Source: Ruegeria sp. A3M17 (lineage in GTDB: Bacteria; Pseudomonadota; Alphaproteobacteria; Rhodobacterales; Rhodobacteraceae). From it: a stretch of DNA of 64,000 nucleotides. Where the stretch lies: assembly GCF_003318255.1 (NCBI RefSeq), contig NZ_QOCF01000007.1:124001-188000 (forward strand), written 5' to 3'. Below the pieces are notes generated by a model, which was not told the origin of the DNA, ran no database searches, and saw only the letters and a program-made list of their open reading frames with translations. This document shows, one piece after another, positions 17,206 to 26,930 of this stretch (position 1 is its first letter; every line of letters begins with the position of its first letter). Made by a program: the position numbers and the translations under genes.

Positions 17206-20200
17206 ATGTTCTCAGCCCTGTTCATTAGCCGGCCCAAGCTGGCCCTAGTTATTTCGCTTGTCCTGACGATCATGGGCGGCATCGGCTATTTGGTTCTGCC
17301 GGTCGCCCAGTTCCCGGACATTACGCCTCCGGTGGTCAGCGTGACGACCACCTACACTGGCGCCAACGCCGAAACCGTGGAAAACACCGTCGCCGCCCCG
17401 ATCGAGGCGCAGGTCAACGGTGTGGACGACATGATTTACATGACGTCGACCTCGGCAGATAACGGATCCTATTCGCTCAACGTCACATTCGAAGTGGGCA
17501 CCGACCCGGATATCGCATCGGTCAACGTGCAGAACCGCGTGGCTCAGGCCATGTCGTCCCTGCCTGCCGAAGTGACCTCATCTGGTGTGGTCACTCAAAA
17601 AGCATCCACCAACATGCTGTTGCTGGTGACGCTGACTTCGCCGAATGAGACGTATGACAGTGTCTTTCTATCAAACTATGCTTCGATCAACCTGAAAGAC
17701 GCGCTGGCGCGTGTTCAGGGTGTGGGTAAAGCCGACGTTCTGACCAATCTTGAATACGCCATGCGGATCTGGATGGATCCGGATCAGATGGCTGCTTTGT
17801 CCATCACTCCGGGTGACGTGATCAATGCAATTCGGGAACAAAACGTAGAAGTTTCAGCCGGTTCCATCGGCGCTCCTCCAGTCCCGGAAGGGCAGACCTT
17901 TCAATACACGATTAAAACCAAGGGCCGCTTGACCTCGGCCGCAGAGTTCGGCGACATTGTCATCCGAACCGGGGATGCCGGTTCAATCGTGCGGGTCAAA
18001 GACATCGCGCGGGTCGAGTTGGGCGCAGAATATTATGCGGCTTCGGGCTATTTTGACAGTGTCCCGGCCACGGTAATCGGCATCTATCAGGCCCCTGGCG
18101 CGAACGCGCTGGCCGTGTCGGACCGAGTCGAGGCCGAGCTTGAGCGGTTGTCCCGTACCTTCCCGACAGATGTGGAATACGCCGTACCCTTCAACACGAC
18201 GGACTTTGTGAATCAGTCGCTGAATGACGTGGTCACGACCCTGATACTGACCTTCATTCTGGTGATCTCGGTGGTGTTTGTTTTCCTTGGAAGCTGGCGC
18301 GCGACAATCATTCCCGCAGTTGCGATCCCCGTGTCGTTGATCGGGACATTCGCGTTCTTGCTGCTATTTGGCATGTCGCTGAACACGATCTCGTTGTTCG
18401 CACTGGTGCTGGCCATCGGGATCGTTGTGGATGACGCGATCGTTGTGGTCGAAAACGTCGAACGGATCATCGCCGACGAAGGGCTTCCACCGGCTGAAGC
18501 AACGCGCAAGGCCATGGGGCAGATCACCGGTCCGGTGATTGCAACCACGCTGGTTCTGTTGGCGGTGTTCGTACCAGTCACCTTTATGCCCGGCATCTCG
18601 GGACGGCTTTATTCGCAGTTCGCGGTGACGATCTCGACCGCTGTTGTGATCTCGTCGATCAACGCGTTGACGCTGTCGCCTGCGTTGTGCGGCCTGGTGC
18701 TAAAGGCACGGTCCGGTCCGCCCAAGGGGCTGTTGGCGGTGTTCGAAAACTTCATCGGCAGCGTTCGCAGTGGCTATGTCGCCATCGTACGCAAATTGCT
18801 AATCCTGCCGATCATCGGTCTGGGCATCATCGTTGCGCTGGCCATGGGCACGGGTACGATCATGTCCAACACTTCGAGTGGTTTCCTTCCGCTGGAAGAC
18901 AACGGATATCTGTTCGTGGATGTGCAACTGCCAGACGCCGCAACGTTGGAACGGACCGAAACGGTCACTGCACGTGTCGACGCACAGATCCAACAGATCC
19001 CCGGCGTCGCAAGCACAGTTCTGATCAACGGGTTCTCGATCCTGAACGGTACGACGACAAACGGCGCCGCGATCTTTGTGAACCTCGACAACTGGGATGA
19101 ACGTAAAGAGGATGACCTTAGCGCTGATGCAATCCTGCAGAAAGTGCTGGCGATTGCCTATGGTGAAACTGCCGCATCGATAATCGCGTTCAACCCACCC
19201 CCCATTCAAGGCCTGGGCAACTCGGCTGGCGTCGAGATGGAGGTGCAGCAGACCGGAGGCGGCACGCCTCAAGATCTGGCGTCTGCAGTTGGTTCATTCG
19301 TCTATTCGGCCAACCAACGACCAGAAATCGGTCAGGCCTATACAACCTTCCGGGCCAACGTTCCTCAGTTGTTCGTGGATCTGGACCGCGAAAAGGCCAA
19401 GACTCTGCAAGTGTCCGTGGCTGAGGTGTTCCAGACGATGCAGGCTCAGCTGGGGTCCTACTATGTGAACGACTTCAACCTGTTCGGGCGCGTGTATCGC
19501 GTGATGATCCAGGCCGACGGTTCTTATCGTGATAATGTCGACGATATCTCGAACCTGTATGTGCGCTCGACCAAGGGGGAGATGGTGCCTCTGGGTACGC
19601 TCATTGATGTCGAAAACGTTCTGGGTCCGGTCTTGCTGAAACGTCACAACCTGTTCCGTTCGGCGACCGTTACAGCGGTACCGGCACCCGGGTTATCCAC
19701 CGGTGACGCGATCACTGTCATGACCGAGGAATCCACGACTGCCCTGCCCCCGGGCTATGCCTTCGAATGGACCGGGACCGCGCAGCAACAATTGGCGACC
19801 GGTGGGCTGGTAGTGATCATCCTCGGTCTGGCGATCCTGTTCGGATACCTATTCCTTGTGGGGCAATACGAGAGTTGGACATTGCCTGTGTCGATCCTGC
19901 TATCGGTGATCGTCGCCTTGTTCGGGGCGGTGGCGGCCGTGGCCATCGTGGGCAGCGACATCAACCTCTATACGCAGATCGGGATGATCATGCTTGTGGG
20001 GTTGGCCTCGAAGAACGGTATTCTGATCGTTGAGTTCGCGATGGAACAACGCGCCAAAGGGTTGTCAGTCAAGGACGCTGCAGCCGAGGCCGCCTTTCAA
20101 CGTTTCCGTGCGGTGATGATGACGGCCCTGTCCTTCCTGTTGGGTGTTGTGCCGCTTCTGGCGGCCAGCGGCGCAGGTGCCGCCAGTCAGAAGGCCATCG

Positions 20201-20343
20201 GTGTCGCCGTGTTCGGCGGGATGCTGGCAGCCACTCTGGTCGGCGTGATCCTAGTGCCGGTCCTATACGCCCTGCTGCAAGGGATGCGGGAATGGATCAA
20301 AGGAACCAAAGACGATCCGGGCCCATCAGAAGAGGCCGCGTGA
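17206..20343 (+). CDS. RND family multidrug efflux permease (HAE1 type)
   Basis: The 1045-residue inner-membrane pump has the two-fold AcrB-like architecture: helix 1, a large periplasmic loop, helices 2-6, helix 7, a second loop and helices 8-12. The N-terminus [20 protein letters not shown] and the proton-relay helix 4 segment [17 protein letters not shown], with its paired aspartates near residue 407, are diagnostic. It exports hydrophobic or amphiphilic compounds using proton influx. The actual substrates are not readable. It forms an operon with the adaptor gene before it. Confidence 0.95.
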   Translation: MFSALFISRPKLALVISLVLTIMGGIGYLVLPVAQFPDITPPVVSVTTTYTGANAETVENTVAAPIEAQVNGVDDMIYMTSTSADNGSYSLNVTFEVGTDPDIASVNVQNRVAQAMSSLPAEVTSSGVVTQKASTNMLLLVTLTSPNETYDSVFLSNYASINLKDALARVQGVGKADVLTNLEYAMRIWMDPDQMAALSITPGDVINAIREQNVEVSAGSIGAPPVPEGQTFQYTIKTKGRLTSAAEFGDIVIRTGDAGSIVRVKDIARVELGAEYYAASGYFDSVPATVIGIYQAPGANALAVSDRVEAELERLSRTFPTDVEYAVPFNTTDFVNQSLNDVVTTLILTFILVISVVFVFLGSWRATIIPAVAIPVSLIGTFAFLLLFGMSLNTISLFALVLAIGIVVDDAIVVVENVERIIADEGLPPAEATRKAMGQITGPVIATTLVLLAVFVPVTFMPGISGRLYSQFAVTISTAVVISSINALTLSPALCGLVLKARSGPPKGLLAVFENFIGSVRSGYVAIVRKLLILPIIGLGIIVALAMGTGTIMSNTSSGFLPLEDNGYLFVDVQLPDAATLERTETVTARVDAQIQQIPGVASTVLINGFSILNGTTTNGAAIFVNLDNWDERKEDDLSADAILQKVLAIAYGETAASIIAFNPPPIQGLGNSAGVEMEVQQTGGGTPQDLASAVGSFVYSANQRPEIGQAYTTFRANVPQLFVDLDREKAKTLQVSVAEVFQTMQAQLGSYYVNDFNLFGRVYRVMIQADGSYRDNVDDISNLYVRSTKGEMVPLGTLIDVENVLGPVLLKRHNLFRSATVTAVPAPGLSTGDAITVMTEESTTALPPGYAFEWTGTAQQQLATGGLVVIILGLAILFGYLFLVGQYESWTLPVSILLSVIVALFGAVAAVAIVGSDINLYTQIGMIMLVGLASKNGILIVEFAMEQRAKGLSVKDAAAEAAFQRFRAVMMTALSFLLGVVPLLAASGAGAASQKAIGVAVFGGMLAATLVGVILVPVLYALLQGMREWIKGTKDDPGPSEEAA

Positions 20344-20351
20344 TCCAAAAC

Positions 20352-20381
20352 AAAAGCCCCGCCAAACTGGCGGGGCTTTTT
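20352..20381. terminator. bidirectional terminator between RND pump and glpD
   Basis: A 12-bp stem (AAAAGCCCCGCC with GGCGGGGCTTTT, loop AAACT) has A/T tracts on both sides. It lies between the stops of the two convergent genes. Confidence 0.9.
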
Positions 20382-20391
20382 ACTTCTTTGG

Positions 20392-21984
20392 TCAGGCGTT
20401 CACTGCGACGGGTTCGGTTTTGCGATCCATCCAGCCTTGAATGCCAGCGACCTGCTCGGCACTTAACCGCAGGCCCATCTTGTTTCTGCGCCATACAACA
20501 TCTTCGGCCGTCCGCGCGTATTCCTTGTCCATCAGCCACGCCAGTTCCCGCGCGGTTAGCGTTGCGCCAAAGTCCTCACCCAGATCCGATACGGACTTGG
20601 CGTCGCCCAAAATTGTCTTGGCCTCAGTGCCATAGGCGCGAACCAGACGTTGCGCCCAGATACGGTCAAGAAACGGGTAGTCGGCCAACACTGCCTCGAT
20701 CAAATCCGGTACGCCACCAACCGGAAAATCGCCGCCCGGAAGCGAAACGCCGGCAGTCCAGGGGCCGGTAAGATCGGGGAAATGTTCGGACACTTTGTCC
20801 ATCGCACTCTCGGCGAGGCGCCGATAGGTGGTGATCTTGCCACCAAAGACATTCAGCACAGGCGCCCCACCCTGCGCGTCAACTTTTAGGGTATAATCCC
20901 GCGTCGCCGCAGTGGCGCTGCTGGCCCCGTCGTCATACAACGGACGCACACCAGAATAGGTCCACACGATGTCATCGCGCGTAACCGGTTTCTGGAAATA
21001 CTTCGATGCAAATGCGCACAGATAGTCCTGCTCGGTCTCCGTACAGATCGGGGGCTCTGTCGGGTCTGGGTGATCTTGGTCCGTTGTGCCGATCAGCGTA
21101 AAATCGCGCTCATACGGAATGGCGAAAATGATGCGCCCGTCTTCACCCTGAAAGAAATAGCATTTGTCGTGATCATAAAGCTTTGGCGTCACGATATGGC
21201 TGCCGCGCACCAGCCGCACACCTTCACGAGAGTTGATGTGGATCTTGGTCTGGATGATGTCCCCAACCCAGGGGCCACCCGCGTTGATCAGCATTTTGGC
21301 CTGCACCACCCGCGTTTCGCCGCTCTGCTTATCGCGGATGGTGATCTCCCACAGATCATCGACACGTTTGGCCGCCAGAACTTCGGTCCGTACCAGGATA
21401 TTCGCCCCACGTGCCTCGGCATCGCGGGCATTCAGCACCACCAGTCGTGAATCCTCGATCCAGCAATCGGAATATTCGTAGGCTGTGTGGAACTTGTTCT
21501 GCAACGGCCCGCCTTCCGGCGCGCTTTGCAAACCCAGTGAGCTTGTCCCCGGCAGGATTTTGCGCCCACCCAGATTGTCATACATGAACAGGCCCAACCG
21601 GATCAGCCACGCCGGGCGCCGTCCCTTCATCCAAGGCATTACTGTGCTGAGCAGTCGCGAGGTCGGCGTTTCAGAATCGAACCGCATATCCTTGTGATAG
21701 GGCAGCACAAAACGCATTGGCCAACTGATATGCGGCATCGCCCGCAGCAGGGTTTCACGCTCGATCAACGCCTCGCGCACCAGACGAAACTCGAAATACT
21801 CCAGATACCGCAAGCCACCGTGAAACAGCTTGGTCGAGGCCGATGACGTCGCCGAAGCAAGATCGTTCATCTCGGCCAATGTCACGGACAATCCGCGCCC
21901 GGCTGCATCGCGCGCTATTCCGCACCCGTTAATCCCACCACCAATGATGAAAAGGTCCGTGACCTTGTCCGTGTGCCGTTCCAT
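20392..21984 (-). CDS. glpD: aerobic glycerol-3-phosphate dehydrogenase
   Basis: This FAD-dependent membrane-associated enzyme oxidises sn-glycerol 3-phosphate to dihydroxyacetone phosphate and passes electrons to quinone. The dinucleotide-binding motif FIIGGGINGCGIARDAAGRG begins about 11 residues after the chosen start. Further family blocks include SSASTKLFHGGLRYLE and GGKITTYRRLAE. Starting at the ATG at 21984 gives 530 residues, close to E. coli GlpD. The open frame runs on to 22083, but that would cover the TTCG operator boxes. It is divergent from glpR. Confidence 0.95.
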   Translation of the reverse strand: MERHTDKVTDLFIIGGGINGCGIARDAAGRGLSVTLAEMNDLASATSSASTKLFHGGLRYLEYFEFRLVREALIERETLLRAMPHISWPMRFVLPYHKDMRFDSETPTSRLLSTVMPWMKGRRPAWLIRLGLFMYDNLGGRKILPGTSSLGLQSAPEGGPLQNKFHTAYEYSDCWIEDSRLVVLNARDAEARGANILVRTEVLAAKRVDDLWEITIRDKQSGETRVVQAKMLINAGGPWVGDIIQTKIHINSREGVRLVRGSHIVTPKLYDHDKCYFFQGEDGRIIFAIPYERDFTLIGTTDQDHPDPTEPPICTETEQDYLCAFASKYFQKPVTRDDIVWTYSGVRPLYDDGASSATAATRDYTLKVDAQGGAPVLNVFGGKITTYRRLAESAMDKVSEHFPDLTGPWTAGVSLPGGDFPVGGVPDLIEAVLADYPFLDRIWAQRLVRAYGTEAKTILGDAKSVSDLGEDFGATLTARELAWLMDKEYARTAEDVVWRRNKMGLRLSAEQVAGIQGWMDRKTEPVAVNA

Positions 21985-22040
21985 GTCCGGATGATTCTCT
22001 TTGTTTGAAAAACCGGGCTCATTAACCCGATGAACGCGCG

Positions 22041-22075
22041 TTTCGTCAACGTTTACTTTCGTTTCTTTTCGTTTT
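22041..22075. promoter_or_regulatory. TTTCGTTT repeats, candidate GlpR operators
   Basis: Three tandem TTTCGT units (22041, 22057 and 22067) lie between divergent glpD and glpR, and an inverted AACGAA copy lies near 22149-22154. The TTCGWW core matches the half-site pattern known for DeoR-family GlpR. The repeats are seen; the binding is inferred from context. Confidence 0.55.
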
Positions 22076-22177
22076 ATCACCACAAATCGAGGTGTTTCAA
22101 AAGTGTGACCACACAGATCTCTTGGAAACCCTTCGAAATTAGAACAAAAACGAACTCACACCGTTTCGGAGCCGACC

Positions 22178-22939
22178 ATGTCCCTTTCCTTTCGTCAGTC
22201 AGACATTCTGAACATCGCCAGACAGGATGGCCGTGTGATGGTGGATGACCTGGCCACACAGTTCGGGGTCACGGTTCAGACCATACGCCGCGACCTGTCT
22301 GAGCTGGCGGATCTGGGGAAGCTGGACCGGGTTCATGGCGGGGCCGTCATTCGCTCGGGCGTTTCCAATATTGGCTATGAGGATCGCCGCGCCCTGAACG
22401 ATGAAGCGAAGGCGCGCATTGCCTCGGCCTGCGCCCTAGACATCCCGGACGGCGCGTCGGTTTTCATGAACATCGGCACCTCGACCGAGGCGGTTGCGCG
22501 CCAATTGGTGAACCACAAGAACTTGATGGTCGTCACCAACAACATGAATGTCGCCAATATTCTGGCAGAGAACGCGGATTGCGAAATCGTAGTCGCGGGC
22601 GGTGTCCTGCGCAGGTCGGATGGCGGGTTGGTGGGTAATCTGACAGTCACGACCATGCGGCACTTCAAGTTCGATTATGCGGTCATCGGCTGCTCGGCAC
22701 TTGATGCCGATGGCGACCTACTGGATTTCGACTTTCAAGAGGTCCAGGTCAGCCAGACGATTCTGGCCCAGACACGACGCACTTTTCTTGTGGCCGATCA
22801 CTCAAAATTTCAGCGCGCAGCCCCCGCGCGCATCACCTCGTTGGCTGAGATCGACACGTTTTACACCGACCGGCCACTGTCGATCCGTCTAAGCAAGAGG
22901 TGTCAGGAATGGAAGACCGACCTGCGCGTTTGTCAATAA
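22178..22939 (+). CDS. glpR: DeoR family transcriptional repressor, GlpR-like
   Basis: This 253-residue DeoR-type regulator has an N-terminal winged helix (RQSDILNIARQDGRVMVDDLATQFGVTVQTIRRDLSEL, written here in pieces: RQSDILNI, VDDLATQFGV, TVQTIRRDL). It is followed by the DeoR sugar-phosphate sensor domain with FMNIGTSTEA and VVTNNMNVANIL. Placement head to head with glpD and the shared TTCG boxes point to GlpR, which in characterised cases is induced by glycerol 3-phosphate. The start has GGAG 6 nt upstream. Confidence 0.88.
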   Translation: MSLSFRQSDILNIARQDGRVMVDDLATQFGVTVQTIRRDLSELADLGKLDRVHGGAVIRSGVSNIGYEDRRALNDEAKARIASACALDIPDGASVFMNIGTSTEAVARQLVNHKNLMVVTNNMNVANILAENADCEIVVAGGVLRRSDGGLVGNLTVTTMRHFKFDYAVIGCSALDADGDLLDFDFQEVQVSQTILAQTRRTFLVADHSKFQRAAPARITSLAEIDTFYTDRPLSIRLSKRCQEWKTDLRVCQ

Positions 22940-23054
22940 CCCCCTAAGTCGTTCTCCTAAAAGGTGAACTTGGTAAGAGATTTCTTGCCAGACCTCCCCG
23001 CGCCTGACAGTATCCCTGTATTGCGTTCGTTGCACGGAAGGGGAGAACCGGGCC

Positions 23055-23210
23055 ATGATAGCGCTTTTATTTGCGTTACTTACAGCCACCATGGGGCTGA
23101 ATTATTTTCGACAAACAACGGCAGCCAATGCGCTGTTTTTCTTCACGCTGGCGTTGAGTGTGTACTGGCTGAAATTCCACGCCACCAGCCAACTGACAAT
23201 CCAGTTGTAG
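23055..23210 (+). CDS. DUF5993 family small membrane protein
   Basis: This 51-residue protein has one helix at the N-terminus (MIALLFALLTATMGLNYF) and a second around ALFFFTLALSVYWL, ending HATSQLTIQL. It fits DUF5993, a family usually found right before a dsbB-like gene, as here with a 9-nt gap. AGGGGAGA lies before the ATG. Its role is unknown; coupling to disulfide chemistry is inferred from position. Confidence 0.75.
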   Translation: MIALLFALLTATMGLNYFRQTTAANALFFFTLALSVYWLKFHATSQLTIQL

Positions 23211-23219
23211 GGGGTGATG

Positions 23220-23789
23220 ATGACACCAGAATTGTCCCGAACCCTGAACGCCATCAGTATGCTGGCCGTAAGCCTTGTGCTGCTTTTGGCCTTTGTTTAC
23301 CAACTGGCGCTTTACGAGCTGCCCTGTCCACTTTGCCTGCTGCAACGCGTTGGCTTTGTCGCCGTGGGCGTTGGGCTGGGCTTGAACCTGCTATACGGCG
23401 CGCGGCCGCGGCACTATGCGTTGATGTTAATCGCGGCGCTCTATGGCGGCAGCGTATCGGTGCGCCAGATCCTTCTGCATATCGTTCCCGGCACGGGCCA
23501 TTACGGCTCGCCCGTGTTGGGGTTGCACTACTACACGTGGGCCGCAATTTGCTTTTTCCTGATCTTGTTGGGCACCGCGGTTATGCTGCTGTTTGATCGC
23601 CAATATGCTGACGATACTTCGGATCAGCCTCGTTTCGGTGGAAGCACCCTGGCCAAGGTGGCCTTCTTCATCATGCTTGGTTTGGCTGTTCTGAATGTCG
23701 GTTCTACGCTGCTTGAATGTGGTCCCGGCATTTGCGCCGACCCGCCAACCAGTTACAAAGTGATTGACGAACTGGGCTCCAACAACTGA
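23220..23789 (+). CDS. disulfide bond formation protein B family
   Basis: This is an inner-membrane quinone-dependent thiol oxidase of the DsbB type. The first periplasmic CxxC lies in YELPCPLCLLQRVGF near residue 37, a motif unique to the family. About five membrane helices are predicted, with a second cysteine region near ECGPGICADPP close to the C-terminus. Such proteins reoxidise DsbA; no dsbA gene is visible in this window. Starts at 23217 or 23214 are also possible. Confidence 0.87.
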   Translation: MTPELSRTLNAISMLAVSLVLLLAFVYQLALYELPCPLCLLQRVGFVAVGVGLGLNLLYGARPRHYALMLIAALYGGSVSVRQILLHIVPGTGHYGSPVLGLHYYTWAAICFFLILLGTAVMLLFDRQYADDTSDQPRFGGSTLAKVAFFIMLGLAVLNVGSTLLECGPGICADPPTSYKVIDELGSNN

Positions 23790-23823
23790 GGATGGGATAA
23801 CCTTCCCGAACAGAGGCACAAAC

Positions 23824-24186
23824 ATGGGGTTACTTGGGCAGCCACTCGGCTATTACGACTACCTGACATTTGTTGCGTTGATTTTGCTGCTGGCCGCCGT
23901 CATGGCGCTGTTTCTATTCGTGATGGGACTACCGGGCCGGATTGCGATTAAACGCAATCACCCCCATGCCGAAGCAATTAAGATCATGGGATGGATGGGA
24001 TTTCTCGCCATCGTACCCTGGGTCCATGCTTTCATCTGGGCGTTCCACGATGGAACCGTGGTAGATATCCGCCGTATGCCCGATGATGAGCGTGAGGCGG
24101 TTCGCAAAGAAATCAAGCGTTTGGGTGGTGAGTTGACGGAAGAATACCGCGACCCGCTGGATCCGGAAGAAACACAAAAGAGCTAA
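23824..24186 (+). CDS. yiaW: DUF3302 family membrane protein, YiaW-like
   Basis: The 120-residue protein has two membrane helices (about residues 12-36 and 53-71) and a charged cytoplasmic tail (DDEREAVRKEIKRLGGEL). It matches DUF3302, of which E. coli YiaW is a member. In E. coli yiaW also precedes yiaV, an HlyD-type gene, and the same order occurs here. GAGG lies 7 nt before the ATG. The function is unknown, presumably the membrane partner of YiaV. Confidence 0.8.
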   Translation: MGLLGQPLGYYDYLTFVALILLLAAVMALFLFVMGLPGRIAIKRNHPHAEAIKIMGWMGFLAIVPWVHAFIWAFHDGTVVDIRRMPDDEREAVRKEIKRLGGELTEEYRDPLDPEETQKS

Positions 24187-24207
24187 CGCCAAAGGAAACT
24201 ACAAAAT

Positions 24208-25353
24208 ATGTTTGTCGCCCTCGGCATTACGCTTTTCTACATCATATTTGTCTGGCTTATTTTCTTCAAGTTCCAGTGGCTGAAGTTCAGCATCACGTGG
24301 GGCATCGTATCATTCTGGGTCGGTGCACACCTGCTGTTGATCTTTCTGGTCGCTCTTCGGTTCTTTCAGCCGTTCTCCATCGACAGCCACGTGGTCCGCT
24401 CAACCATCCAGATCGTTCCACGGCTGACCGAGCCGACGTTATTGACTGAGGTACTGGTCGAGCCAAATACCGAGGTCACAAAGGGCGATCCCCTGTATCG
24501 GTTCGACGACACCGTGTTCGCGCTTGAGGTTGAGGAAGCCACAGCGCAGCTGGTGGCGGCCGAGCAAAACGCCAAGATCCTGGAACAGGACGTCATTGCC
24601 GCAGGGGAAGCCATTGAGCGTGCCAACGCTCAACTTGCTTACGCACAGACGCAGCAAGCCCGATACGAAAACCTCGTACCCGCAGGCGGTGCGCGGCAGG
24701 ATGAGCTGGATCGCTGGAACGAACAGGTGACCGAAGATCAGGCGCAGGTCAAAGAGGCCACGGCAAATCTGGAAAAGGCTCAGCTTGCGCTGGATTCCCA
24801 GATTGACGGGGTCAACACCGGTATTCTTCAGGCGCAGGCGCAGTTGGACAAGGCCCAGTATTTTCTGGACAACACCACGATTTACGCCCCCGAAGACGGC
24901 ATGATCGTGTCCCAACAAGCCCGTCCCGGTCTGGTCGTCGGCGATATTCGCCTGGGCGCCATTGCCAGCTTTGTCACCAAGGAAAACCCTTACATTCTTG
25001 CAACCTACCGTCAGCAGAACCTGAAATTTGTCGAAGTCGGTCAACCCGTTGAAGTCGCCCTTGATCTGTATCCGGGCGAAATTTTAACTGGTAAAGTCGA
25101 AGCGATCTGGTGGGCAACCCGACAAGGGCAATACTTGCCGTCTGGCCGCCTACCCGGGTTTGAGCTACCGAAATTACCCGGTCGCATCGCGGTCCAGATC
25201 TCGGTCGATATCCCCGACGGGCATACCTTCCCCGCCGGTGGTCACGCGGCCGTGGCGATCTACACCGGTCAGGGCAAAAGCTTTGAGTTCCTGCGGCGGA
25301 TCAACATTCGTCTCTATTCTTTCGCCAACTTCATTCGACCACTGGATATCTAA
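24208..25353 (+). CDS. yiaV: HlyD family membrane fusion protein, YiaV-like
   Basis: Two N-terminal helices (residues 4-24 and 30-52) anchor the protein. They are followed by a lipoyl-type half (EVLVEPNTEVTKGDPLYRFDD), a long coiled coil (about residues 105-220), the second half (TIYAPEDGMIVSQQARPG) and a barrel domain. It resembles E. coli YiaV. It lies 21 nt after yiaW and 8 nt before an outer-membrane factor gene, so a complete export path to the exterior can be built. The substrate is unknown. Confidence 0.87.
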   Translation: MFVALGITLFYIIFVWLIFFKFQWLKFSITWGIVSFWVGAHLLLIFLVALRFFQPFSIDSHVVRSTIQIVPRLTEPTLLTEVLVEPNTEVTKGDPLYRFDDTVFALEVEEATAQLVAAEQNAKILEQDVIAAGEAIERANAQLAYAQTQQARYENLVPAGGARQDELDRWNEQVTEDQAQVKEATANLEKAQLALDSQIDGVNTGILQAQAQLDKAQYFLDNTTIYAPEDGMIVSQQARPGLVVGDIRLGAIASFVTKENPYILATYRQQNLKFVEVGQPVEVALDLYPGEILTGKVEAIWWATRQGQYLPSGRLPGFELPKLPGRIAVQISVDIPDGHTFPAGGHAAVAIYTGQGKSFEFLRRINIRLYSFANFIRPLDI

Positions 25354-25361
25354 GGACGCAT

Positions 25362-26927
25362 ATGATGACCCGGGCCAGAACAAACCGCCGACTGATGGGC
25401 ACGGTCCTATGCGCCGCGCTGCTGGTCGGCTGCGCACCAGTTGGCCCGGATTTCGTGCGCCCGAACTCACCGGTCGTCAAACAATGGATCGAGGTCAACA
25501 CCCCAAGCACTGGTCAAAGCGGTCTGACTTCGCGCAGCGCTCCGGTGGTGAAATGGTGGGAGACCTTCAACGACCCCACCCTCAATAAACTGATCGCCGA
25601 GGCCTATGCCCAGAACCTGGACCTGCAGGTTGCCGGTGCCCGCGTTCTGCAGGCACGCGCGCAGTTGGGCATTGCGTTTGGCGAGCTGTATCCGCAATCA
25701 CAGGCCATCGGTGCATCCATCGAACGCCGTCAGGTCAGCGACAACCTCGGACCGATTTCCGATATCCGCCGGATCATCCCGCTGGACACTGAGTTTTCGA
25801 CCTCGCAGGTCGGCTTTGATGCCCAATGGGAGCTGGATGTGTGGGGTCAGCAACGTCGTGGCGTTCAGGCCGCGCGATCCAACCTGGCGCTGCAAGTGGC
25901 CAATTATGATGACGCGCTTGTCACGCTGACCGGCGATGTCGCAGCGCTTTATGTCAACATTCGTGCCTTGCAAGAGTCGCTGGCCGTGGCGCGCGACAAC
26001 ATCCAGTTGCAACAGGAATCCGCCGATCTGACCCAATTGCGGTTTGACAATGGCGTAACAACCGAGCTGGACGTGCAGGAATCCACAGCCCTGTTGAACA
26101 ATACCAAGGCCTTGGTGCCAGAGATTGAAAGTGATCTTCAACAGGCCAAGAATGCATTGGCCGTGCTGCTGGGAACCACCCCTTCCCGCATGACCAGCCT
26201 ACTAGGCAATTCCGGGCGGATCCCCTCTGCGCGTACGAATGTGTCCGTTGGCGTCCCGGCCGAACTGCTACGCCGCCGTCCGGACGTTCGCGCAGCCGAG
26301 CTGGCAGCGGCCACGCAATCGGCGCAGGTCGGCATCGCTTTGGCCGATCTTTATCCGCAATTCATCCTGTCAGGTGCAATTGGCCTGCAGGCCTCGGGCG
26401 GGCAGGATTTGTTTTCAGCAGGCAGCTACACCGGGCTCGCAAATGCCGGAGTGGTCTGGAACGTGCTGAACTATGGCCGGATTAAGAACAACGTCCGCGC
26501 ACAAGATGCGGCCTATCAGGCGTTGATCGCCAATTACCAGAACACCGTCCTGACCGCCTATTCCGAGGTTGAAAGCGCGATGGTGGCTTATGCCCAGTCA
26601 CGCAAGCAAGTTGGCTTTTATGAAAAAAGCGTCGCGGCTTCGCGCAAAGCGGCTGATATCGCCATCGACCAGTACCGGGACGGTATCGCAAGCTATTCGC
26701 GTATCCTGAACACCCAAACAGCCCTGCTGCGGTCTCAGGCTAATTTGATTCAGGCGCGCCAGCAGGTTTCCAGCAATCTGGTTGCGGTTTACAAGGGATT
26801 GGGTGGCGGCTGGCAGATCCGGCAGAACCAAGAATTCCTGCCAGAAACCGTTCTGGCCGAAATGGCATATCGCACGGATTGGGGCGATCTTCTGGAGAAA
26901 ACCCCGACCCGCGCCAGTCTGAACTGA
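25362..26927 (+). CDS. NodT-family outer membrane efflux lipoprotein
   Basis: The signal peptide ends in a lipobox (LLVGC, cysteine near residue 25), so the mature protein is lipidated. Two outer-membrane efflux repeats of the TolC fold follow, with coiled-coil hairpins and the typical VGVPAELLRRRPDVRAAE linker near the middle. The family includes OprM and NodT. It is translated closely behind yiaV (AAGGA before ATG at 25362; 25365 also possible) and ends 3 nt from the convergent mprF gene. Confidence 0.92.
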   Translation: MMTRARTNRRLMGTVLCAALLVGCAPVGPDFVRPNSPVVKQWIEVNTPSTGQSGLTSRSAPVVKWWETFNDPTLNKLIAEAYAQNLDLQVAGARVLQARAQLGIAFGELYPQSQAIGASIERRQVSDNLGPISDIRRIIPLDTEFSTSQVGFDAQWELDVWGQQRRGVQAARSNLALQVANYDDALVTLTGDVAALYVNIRALQESLAVARDNIQLQQESADLTQLRFDNGVTTELDVQESTALLNNTKALVPEIESDLQQAKNALAVLLGTTPSRMTSLLGNSGRIPSARTNVSVGVPAELLRRRPDVRAAELAAATQSAQVGIALADLYPQFILSGAIGLQASGGQDLFSAGSYTGLANAGVVWNVLNYGRIKNNVRAQDAAYQALIANYQNTVLTAYSEVESAMVAYAQSRKQVGFYEKSVAASRKAADIAIDQYRDGIASYSRILNTQTALLRSQANLIQARQQVSSNLVAVYKGLGGGWQIRQNQEFLPETVLAEMAYRTDWGDLLEKTPTRASLN

Positions 26928-26930
26928 GTG

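Noticed and set aside
22142..22155. GAAC...GAAC pair before glpR as a LexA box
   Set aside because: The spacer is 6 nt, not the 7 needed, and the sequence is better explained as part of the TTCGTT operator array.
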